Positions 1-5,482 of a stretch of 5,482 bases of DNA are shown piece after piece. This DNA is from Pseudomonadota bacterium. Its GTDB lineage: Bacteria; Pseudomonadota; Gammaproteobacteria; Burkholderiales; Burkholderiaceae_B. Position 1 is the stretch's first letter, and each line of letters opens with the position of its first letter. The position numbers and the translations under genes are program-made. Location: positions 1-5,482 of the forward strand of contig JAEZGR010000365.1 of the NCBI GenBank assembly GCA_023437255.1, read 5' to 3'. The notes beneath the pieces are model-generated. The model was not told the origin of the DNA and searched no databases. It saw nothing but the letters and a program-made list of their open reading frames with translations.

Positions 1-425
1 CGACCACCGCGACCGGTGCCTTCGACATTGACCGGGTCAATGCCCTTTTCGGCCAGGATCTTGCCGGCGGCAGGCGAAGTGACAGCCGACACTGCAGGTG
101 CCGCAGCGGCGGGAGCAGGGGCAGCGGCGGCGGGAGCGGCAGGCGCTTCGGCAGCAGCCGGTGCGGCGGCAGCGGCGGCCTTGGCTTCGGTGTCGATACG
201 AGCAAGCACCTCACCGGAAGTGACCGTGGAACCGTCGCCCTTGACGATTTCCTTCAGGACACCGGAGGCCGGCGCCGGAACTTCGAGCACGACCTTGTCG
301 GTTTCAACTTCGATCAGGATCTCGTCTGCTTCAACGGCTTCGCCGGGCTGCTTCTTCCACTCGAGCAGGGTTGCTTCCGAAACCGACTCGGAGAGCTGAG
401 GAACGAGAACATCAGTAATTGCCAT
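1..425 (-). CDS. odhB: 2-oxoglutarate dehydrogenase E2 component (dihydrolipoyllysine succinyltransferase), N-terminal part, cut by the window edge
   Basis: E2 core subunit of the cytoplasmic 2-oxoglutarate dehydrogenase complex. It carries the succinyl group from E1 on a lipoyl arm to CoA, giving succinyl-CoA in the TCA cycle. The first 141 codons are visible, starting at ATG (complement of 423-425) as MAITDVLVPQLSESVSEATL. Residues 2-77 form one biotinyl/lipoyl domain with the signature ETDKVVLEV, where K44 is the expected lipoylated lysine. Residues about 80-116 are an Ala/Pro flexible linker. From about residue 117 (SPAAGKILAEKGIDP..GTGRGG) the peripheral subunit-binding domain begins. 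The catalytic acyltransferase domain (roughly 260 more residues in the family) lies outside the window. A single lipoyl domain and the position directly after odhA favour the succinyltransferase over the pyruvate dehydrogenase E2. It starts 36 bp after the odhA stop, so co-transcription is likely. Alternative name: sucB. Confidence 0.96.
   Translation of the reverse strand, partial: MAITDVLVPQLSESVSEATLLEWKKQPGEAVEADEILIEVETDKVVLEVPAPASGVLKEIVKGDGSTVTSGEVLARIDTEAKAAAAAAPAAAEAPAAPAAAAPAPAAAAPAVSAVTSPAAGKILAEKGIDPVNVEGTGRGG
78..188 (-). repeat. Ala/Pro low-complexity linker within odhB
   Basis: Codons 80-116 of odhB encode almost only alanine and proline, with a few Glu, Ser, Val and Thr residues. 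The DNA is GCC/GCT/GCG-rich and internally repetitive. This is the swinging-arm linker joining the lipoyl domain to the subunit-binding domain in E2 proteins. Its length commonly varies between species, and such repetitive GC-rich DNA can expand or contract. Confidence 0.85.
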
Positions 426-434
426 GATTGGATA

Positions 435-437
435 TCC
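435..437 (-). promoter_or_regulatory. weak ribosome binding site for odhB
   Basis: On the minus strand the sequence before the odhB ATG reads AAAACGGATATCCAATC. GGA lies 9 nt before the start codon and is the only Shine-Dalgarno-like element. It is a weak match. Translational coupling with odhA is possible given the 36-bp gap, though the two genes do not overlap. Confidence 0.45.
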
Positions 438-461
438 GTTTTCTTGATTTGAGAAGATTCT

Positions 462-3332
462 TTACTTGCTCAGCATGAAGCCCTTGAACTTGGGCGCCAT
501 GGCGGCTTCGAGCAATGCGCGCTGCTGCTCGTTGTGCTTGGCCAGGTAACCCACCGCAGGCGAAGCCGACGCGGCACGGCCGGCATAGCCGAGCTTCTGC
601 CCTTCGGTCATGTTCTCATAGAGGTGATGCTGAATGTAGAACCAGGGGCCCTGATTCTGCGGTTCGTCCTGTGTCCAGACGACTTCCTTGGCGTTGCTGT
701 ACTTGCTGAACTCTGCCTGGAAAGCCTTGTGCGCGAACGGATAGAGCTGCTCGACACGCAGAATCGCGATGTCGGTGCGGCCGGATTCCTTGCGTGCATT
801 GACCAGGTCGTAATACACCTTGCCCGAACACACGACCACGCGGCTGACGGCTGCCGGATCGATCGACGCGTCGGTTTCGCCGATGACAGGCTGGAAGTGA
901 CCGGTGGCCAGGTCTTCGAGCGGCGAGGTGGCCTCTTTGTTGCGCAGCAGCGACTTGGGCGTGAAGATCACCAGCGGCTTGCGGAACTGACGGATCATCT
1001 GGCGGCGCAGCACGTGGAAGATCTGCGCACCGTTGGTGGGCTGAACCGCCTGGATGTTGTTGTCGGCGCACAGCTGCAGGAAGCGCTCGATACGTGCGGA
1101 CGAGTGCTCGGGGCCCTGACCTTCGTAACCGTGCGGCAGCATCAGCACGAGACCGCAATGACGGCCCCACTTGGCTTCGCCGGAAGTGATGAACTGGTCG
1201 ATCACGACCTGGGCACCGTTCACGAAGTCACCGAACTGTGCTTCCCAGATGGTGAGCGTGTTGGGCGAGGCGGCGGCATAGCCGTATTCAAAGCCCAGCA
1301 CGGCCTCTTCGGACAGCACCGAGTCGATCACGGTGAATGTGCCCTGGTTCTCGGCAACGTTCTGCAGCGGAATGTAGGTGCCGTCGTTCCAGCGTTCACG
1401 GTTCTGGTCGTGCAGAACGGCGTGACGGTGCGTGAAGGTGCCGCGGCCCGAATCCTGGCCGGTGATGCGGATGGGGAAGCCGTTGGCGACCAGAGTGGCA
1501 AACGCCAGGTGCTCGCCCATGCCCCAATCGACACGGGCCTCGCCGCGCGCCATGGCGCGACGGTCGTTCAGCAGACGGTTGACCAGCGGGTGGACGTTGA
1601 AGCCTTCGGGCACCGTGGTGATGCGTTCGCCGATACGCTTGAGTTCGGCCAGCGGCACCGCGGTGTCGGCTTGGTCGGTCCACTTCGCGTTCAGGAACGG
1701 GGTCCAGTCGGTGGCGTACTTGTTCTTGTAGTCGGTGAGCACGGGCTCGATGGAACGCTGGCCGTCGTCGAGCAGCTGACGGTAGGCCTTGACCATTTGT
1801 TCGGGCTCGTCTTCCTGCAGAACACCCTGGGCCACCAGCTTGTCGGCGTACAGCTTGCGCGTGCCGGGGTGCTTGCCGATGGTCTTGTACATGAGCGGCT
1901 GGGTGAGCGAGGGGGTGTCTTGCTCGTTGTGGCCCAACTTGCGGAAGCACACGATGTCGACCACGACGTCGTGGCGGAACTTCATGCGGTACTCAAGTGC
2001 CAGCTGAGTGGCGAACACCACGGCTTCGGGGTCATCGCCGTTCACGTGGAACACCGGCGCCTCGATCATCTTGACCACGTCGGTGCAGTACAGCGTGGAA
2101 CGCGTGTCGCGCGGGTCGGAGGTGGTGAAACCGATCTGGTTGTTGATGACGATGTGCAGCGTGCCGCCCGTGCCGTAGCCACGGGTCTGGGCCAGGTTCA
2201 GCGTTTCCATGACCACGCCCTGACCGGCAAATGCCGCGTCACCGTGCACCAGCACGGGCAGCACTTGCGTGCCGAGCTCGTCGCCGCGACGGTCTTGGCG
2301 TGCGCGCACGCTGCCTTCAACCACCGGATTGACGATCTCGAGGTGGGAGGGGTTGAACGCGAGCGACAGGTGAACGGGGCCGCCACGGGTGGAGATGTCG
2401 CTGGAGAAACCGTTGTGATATTTGACGTCGCCGTCGGTGAGGCCTTCGGCGTGCTTGCCTTCGAACTCGGCAAACAGATCGCCGGGCATCTTGCCCATGA
2501 TGTTCACGAGCATGTTCAGGCGGCCGCGGTGAGCCATGCCGACAATGATTTCCTGAACACCGTTTTCACCGCCATGATTGACGACTTCGTCCATGCAGGC
2601 AATGAAGCTTTCGCCGCCTTCGAGCGAGAAGCGCTTCTGGCCGACATACTTGGTGTGCAGGTAGCGCTCAAGGCCTTCGGCTTCGGTGAGCTGCTGCAGA
2701 ATGTTGCGCTTGCGATCGGCGTCGTAAACAGGGGTACCGAACGTGGACTCGAGGCGTTCCTGGATCCAACGCTTGGCCGTCGGATCGGAAATGTGCATGA
2801 ACTCTGCGCCGATGCTGCGGCAGTACGTGTCGCGCAGCGCCTTGAGCAGATCACGCAAGGTCATGCTGTCGGCCTTGGTGAAGTACGTATTGGTCGCAGC
2901 GTAAACGCGGTCGAGGTCGGCTTCGGTCAGGCCATAGAAAGCCGGATCGAGCTCGGGAATCGTGGGGCGCTCGTGGCGCTTGAGGGGGTCGAGATCGGCA
3001 AAACGCACGCCCAGCGAGCGATACGCGGCGATGAGCGATTGAACTGAGATCTGCTTGCTGGCAACCGAGAGGTCGGGTTCCGGCACATGCGAGATGAAGG
3101 CATTCGCCTTGGCACGCTGCGCGAAAGACTCAATGATCGGCGCGTGCGCCTGGTCGCGGGTCTGCTCAGTGCCGCCAGGTGCGGGCACATTCTGGAGCTG
3201 GTCGAAATACTCGCGCCATTGTTCAGGAACAGAGCCCGGATTATCCAGATAGGACTCGTACAATTCCTCGACGTACGGCGCATTACTTCCAAAAAGATAG
3301 GAAGTGGACAAAAGCTCTTTTTCAGATGACAT
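462..3332 (-). CDS. odhA: 2-oxoglutarate dehydrogenase E1 component (thiamine-diphosphate decarboxylase subunit)
   Basis: E1o decarboxylates 2-oxoglutarate with thiamine diphosphate (TPP) and reductively succinylates the lipoyl arm of OdhB in the cytoplasmic TCA-cycle complex. The gene is intact: ATG (complement of 3330-3332) to TAA (462-464), 956 aa, close to the usual 930-960 aa. Residues 8-46 (SYLFGSNAPYVEELY..WREYFDQL) are the conserved N-terminal E1o segment that contacts E2. The TPP-binding half includes GMAHRGRLN at 265-273 (H268), HGDAAFAGQG at 363-372, NNQIGFTTS at 397-405 (the GD...NN Mg-TPP motif is G364-D365 to N397-N398) and FRKLGHNEQD at 463-472. The transketolase-type pyrimidine domain begins about residue 600 (VDWGMGEHLAFATL). 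It contains SEEAVLGFEYGYA at 674-686 and LPHGYEGQGPEHSSAR at 732-747 (H734, H743). The C-terminal domain includes VVWTQDEPQNQGPWFYI at 884-900. No frameshift or missing key motif is seen. A good Shine-Dalgarno supports the start. Alternative name: sucA. Confidence 0.98.
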   Translation of the reverse strand: MSSEKELLSTSYLFGSNAPYVEELYESYLDNPGSVPEQWREYFDQLQNVPAPGGTEQTRDQAHAPIIESFAQRAKANAFISHVPEPDLSVASKQISVQSLIAAYRSLGVRFADLDPLKRHERPTIPELDPAFYGLTEADLDRVYAATNTYFTKADSMTLRDLLKALRDTYCRSIGAEFMHISDPTAKRWIQERLESTFGTPVYDADRKRNILQQLTEAEGLERYLHTKYVGQKRFSLEGGESFIACMDEVVNHGGENGVQEIIVGMAHRGRLNMLVNIMGKMPGDLFAEFEGKHAEGLTDGDVKYHNGFSSDISTRGGPVHLSLAFNPSHLEIVNPVVEGSVRARQDRRGDELGTQVLPVLVHGDAAFAGQGVVMETLNLAQTRGYGTGGTLHIVINNQIGFTTSDPRDTRSTLYCTDVVKMIEAPVFHVNGDDPEAVVFATQLALEYRMKFRHDVVVDIVCFRKLGHNEQDTPSLTQPLMYKTIGKHPGTRKLYADKLVAQGVLQEDEPEQMVKAYRQLLDDGQRSIEPVLTDYKNKYATDWTPFLNAKWTDQADTAVPLAELKRIGERITTVPEGFNVHPLVNRLLNDRRAMARGEARVDWGMGEHLAFATLVANGFPIRITGQDSGRGTFTHRHAVLHDQNRERWNDGTYIPLQNVAENQGTFTVIDSVLSEEAVLGFEYGYAAASPNTLTIWEAQFGDFVNGAQVVIDQFITSGEAKWGRHCGLVLMLPHGYEGQGPEHSSARIERFLQLCADNNIQAVQPTNGAQIFHVLRRQMIRQFRKPLVIFTPKSLLRNKEATSPLEDLATGHFQPVIGETDASIDPAAVSRVVVCSGKVYYDLVNARKESGRTDIAILRVEQLYPFAHKAFQAEFSKYSNAKEVVWTQDEPQNQGPWFYIQHHLYENMTEGQKLGYAGRAASASPAVGYLAKHNEQQRALLEAAMAPKFKGFMLSK

Positions 3333-3341
3333 ATATTCGCT

Positions 3342-3347
3342 TCACCT
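3342..3347 (-). promoter_or_regulatory. ribosome binding site for odhA
   Basis: The minus strand reads AGGTGA, then 9 nt, then the ATG whose complement is 3330-3332. This near-consensus Shine-Dalgarno at ideal spacing fixes the odhA start. Confidence 0.8.
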
Positions 3348-3350
3348 AGC

Positions 3351-3365
3351 CGAGCGTTTCGCTCG
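3351..3365 (-). promoter_or_regulatory. short perfect hairpin next to the odhA ribosome binding site
   Basis: Minus strand: CGAGCG-AAA-CGCTCG, a 6-bp perfect stem with a 3-nt loop. It ends 3 nt upstream of the AGGTGA Shine-Dalgarno of odhA. In the odhA mRNA leader it could limit or stabilise ribosome access, or protect the 5' end. No T-run follows it in the odhA direction, so it is not a typical intrinsic terminator. The function is inferred only. Confidence 0.45.
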
Positions 3366-3405
3366 TTTATGTGCAGGACAACCTTCCGCGACACGGCCAA
3401 ACCGA

Positions 3406-3419
3406 ATAGCGGATAGCGG
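3406..3419. repeat. tandem heptamer ATAGCGG x2
   Basis: Two exact adjacent copies of ATAGCGG (3406-3412 and 3413-3419) lie in the divergent intergenic region, 74 bp upstream of the odhA start. Such short direct repeats can be regulator half-sites but also occur by chance. No family is assigned. Confidence 0.4.
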
Positions 3420-3437
3420 GAGGACAGAAGGCAACGG

Positions 3438-3465
3438 CTATACGGCGCCGTTACCTGCCGTATAG
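3438..3465. promoter_or_regulatory. 9-bp perfect inverted repeat in the odhA/maeB divergent region, candidate operator
   Basis: CTATACGGC (3438-3446) and GCCGTATAG (3457-3465) are perfect reverse complements separated by 10 bp, so the two arm centres are 19 bp apart, about two helical turns. A further copy of the CCGTATA core lies at 3485-3491. The left arm overlaps a second dyad, AACGGC (3433-3438) with GCCGTT (3447-3452), and the 10-bp palindrome ACGGCGCCGT (3442-3451). Position, symmetry and an extra half-site suggest binding of a dimeric transcription factor. RNA folding in the odhA leader is an alternative. The regulator is unknown. Confidence 0.5.
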
Positions 3466-3473
3466 TGGCAACT

Positions 3474-3479
3474 AGTATA
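3474..3479 (-). promoter_or_regulatory. possible -10 element for odhA
   Basis: The minus strand reads TATACT, a 5 of 6 match to TATAAT. No convincing -35 hexamer lies 16-18 bp upstream, so a sigma-70 promoter here would be weak or activator-dependent. If used, it gives an odhA leader of about 135 nt that contains the inverted repeat and the hairpin beside the ribosome binding site. The same AT-rich patch reads TATAAC on the plus strand (3476-3481), so the direction is not settled. Confidence 0.25.
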
Positions 3480-3558
3480 ACCCTCCGTATACAACAATCG
3501 GTGCCCATACCGCCCCCGGCAGCGTGCACCCGCACTGAACCGTTGGAAGAAGCAAACA

Positions 3559-3572
3559 CAATTCCGGAATTG
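3559..3572. promoter_or_regulatory. 14-bp perfect palindrome upstream of maeB, candidate operator
   Basis: CAATTCCGGAATTG is a perfect uninterrupted 14-bp palindrome centred 119 bp before the maeB start, within the noncoding region. An uninterrupted even palindrome is a common form for operators of dimeric repressors. The partly overlapping TTGCTGCAA (3570-3578) and AATGCGGCATT (3577-3587) add smaller dyads. No regulator can be named from the sequence. Confidence 0.45.
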
Positions 3573-3596
3573 CTGCAATGCGGCATTTCCTCAGGA

Positions 3597-3610
3597 TGAT
3601 ATTCTCTAAT
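3597..3610 (+). promoter_or_regulatory. possible -10 region of the maeB promoter
   Basis: TGATATTCT (3597-3605) resembles an extended -10 (TG-n-TATnnT), and TCTAAT (3605-3610) matches TATAAT at 5 of 6 positions. Neither has a good -35 at standard spacing. A start just downstream would give a leader of about 65-75 nt carrying the 3635-3657 hairpin, and would place the 14-bp palindrome about 25-50 bp upstream of the -10, overlapping or just upstream of the -35 zone. Confidence 0.25.
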
Positions 3611-3634
3611 TCATTCGCCAAATATCAACTTGAC

Positions 3635-3657
3635 CGGCGCCCTGAAAAGGGGCGCCG
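3635..3657 (+). promoter_or_regulatory. strong GC hairpin in the presumed maeB leader
   Basis: CGGCGCCC (3635-3642), loop TGAAAAG (3643-3649), GGGCGCCG (3650-3657): an 8-bp all-G/C perfect stem. It ends 13 nt before the GGAG Shine-Dalgarno and 27 nt before the maeB ATG. Only a TTT follows, so it is a poor intrinsic terminator. It could be a 5' stabilising hairpin, part of an attenuator or regulatory leader, or a DNA operator. The choice cannot be made from this sequence. Confidence 0.5.
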
Positions 3658-3670
3658 ATTGCCTTTCACT

Positions 3671-3674
3671 GGAG
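3671..3674 (+). promoter_or_regulatory. ribosome binding site for maeB
   Basis: GGAG lies 10 nt before ATG 3685. It is acceptable though slightly far. An in-frame TGA at 3643-3645 with no other start in between makes ATG 3685 the only reasonable upstream start. Confidence 0.65.
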
Positions 3675-3684
3675 TAATCAGTAC

Positions 3685-5482
<1,798 letters not shown>

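Larger units (their letters stand above)
3333..3684. other. divergent intergenic region between odhA and maeB
   Basis: 352 bp without a credible gene, separating the odhA and maeB start codons. It must hold both promoters. It is noticeably richer in A/T around 3470-3500 and 3550-3630 than the flanking genes. It contains the dyads and repeats listed individually, plus three copies of GGCGCC (3444-3449, 3636-3641, 3651-3656). No tRNA, no intrinsic terminator and no recognisable riboswitch was found by eye. Confidence 0.85.

Noticed and set aside
16..399. 127-codon plus-strand Ala/Ser-rich open frame
   Set aside because: It is the antisense of the odhB lipoyl domain and Ala/Pro linker. The composition simply mirrors the linker DNA.
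426..461. Terminator or promoter between odhA and odhB
   Set aside because: Only 36 bp, with no hairpin plus T-run and no recognisable promoter. GGATATCC (430-437) is just a short palindrome. Operon read-through is the simplest reading.
534..3047. 837-codon plus-strand open frame
   Set aside because: It is the in-register antisense of odhA. Its translation shows no recognisable family, while odhA carries complete E1 motifs. It is explained by scarcity of TTA, CTA and TCA codons in odhA.
2927..3586. 219-codon minus-strand open frame reaching into the intergenic region
   Set aside because: Below 3332 it is only a shifted frame of odhA. The upstream part shows no protein family and would translate across the promoter elements.
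3630..3635. TTGACC as a -35 element for maeB
   Set aside because: The hexamer is good, but 16-18 bp downstream is GC-rich hairpin sequence with no -10-like element.
3635..3657. Intrinsic transcription terminator
   Set aside because: The stem is strong but no T-run follows on either strand, and the flanking genes diverge, so no terminator is expected here.

Overview
The window looks like core-metabolism chromosome from a GC-rich betaproteobacterium, most likely a Burkholderiales member near the Bordetella/Achromobacter (Alcaligenaceae) group. This placement rests on the protein sequences as I remember the families and on the odhA-odhB arrangement; no search was run. Three genuine genes are visible, two of them cut by the window ends. 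There is no mobile element, RNA gene, CRISPR array or phage signature.

Minus strand, read right to left from about 3332: odhA (complete, 956 aa, E1 of 2-oxoglutarate dehydrogenase) is followed after 36 bp by odhB (E2, dihydrolipoyl succinyltransferase). Only the first 141 codons of odhB are present: one lipoyl domain, an Ala/Pro linker and the start of the E1/E3-binding domain. The two genes form an evident operon. The E3 gene often found downstream in this group would lie beyond position 1.

Plus strand, from 3685 to the right edge: a MaeB-type malic enzyme (599 codons visible). It has an intact malic enzyme domain fused to the beginning of a phosphotransacetylase-like C-terminal domain. The gene has no stop codon in the window.

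The 352-bp region between the divergent starts (3333-3684) is the only substantial noncoding stretch and is dense in dyad symmetry. It holds a hairpin next to the odhA ribosome binding site, a tandem heptamer, a 9-bp inverted repeat with a third copy of its half-site, a 14-bp perfect palindrome, and an 8-bp perfect hairpin just upstream of the maeB ribosome binding site. It must carry both promoters.

Functionally, OdhA/OdhB decarboxylate 2-oxoglutarate to succinyl-CoA in the TCA cycle, while malic enzyme withdraws malate to pyruvate and makes reduced nicotinamide cofactor. The divergent layout could allow coordinated control of TCA flux, but that is inference. I see no previously undescribed system; the interest lies in the regulatory architecture of the divergent intergenic region.
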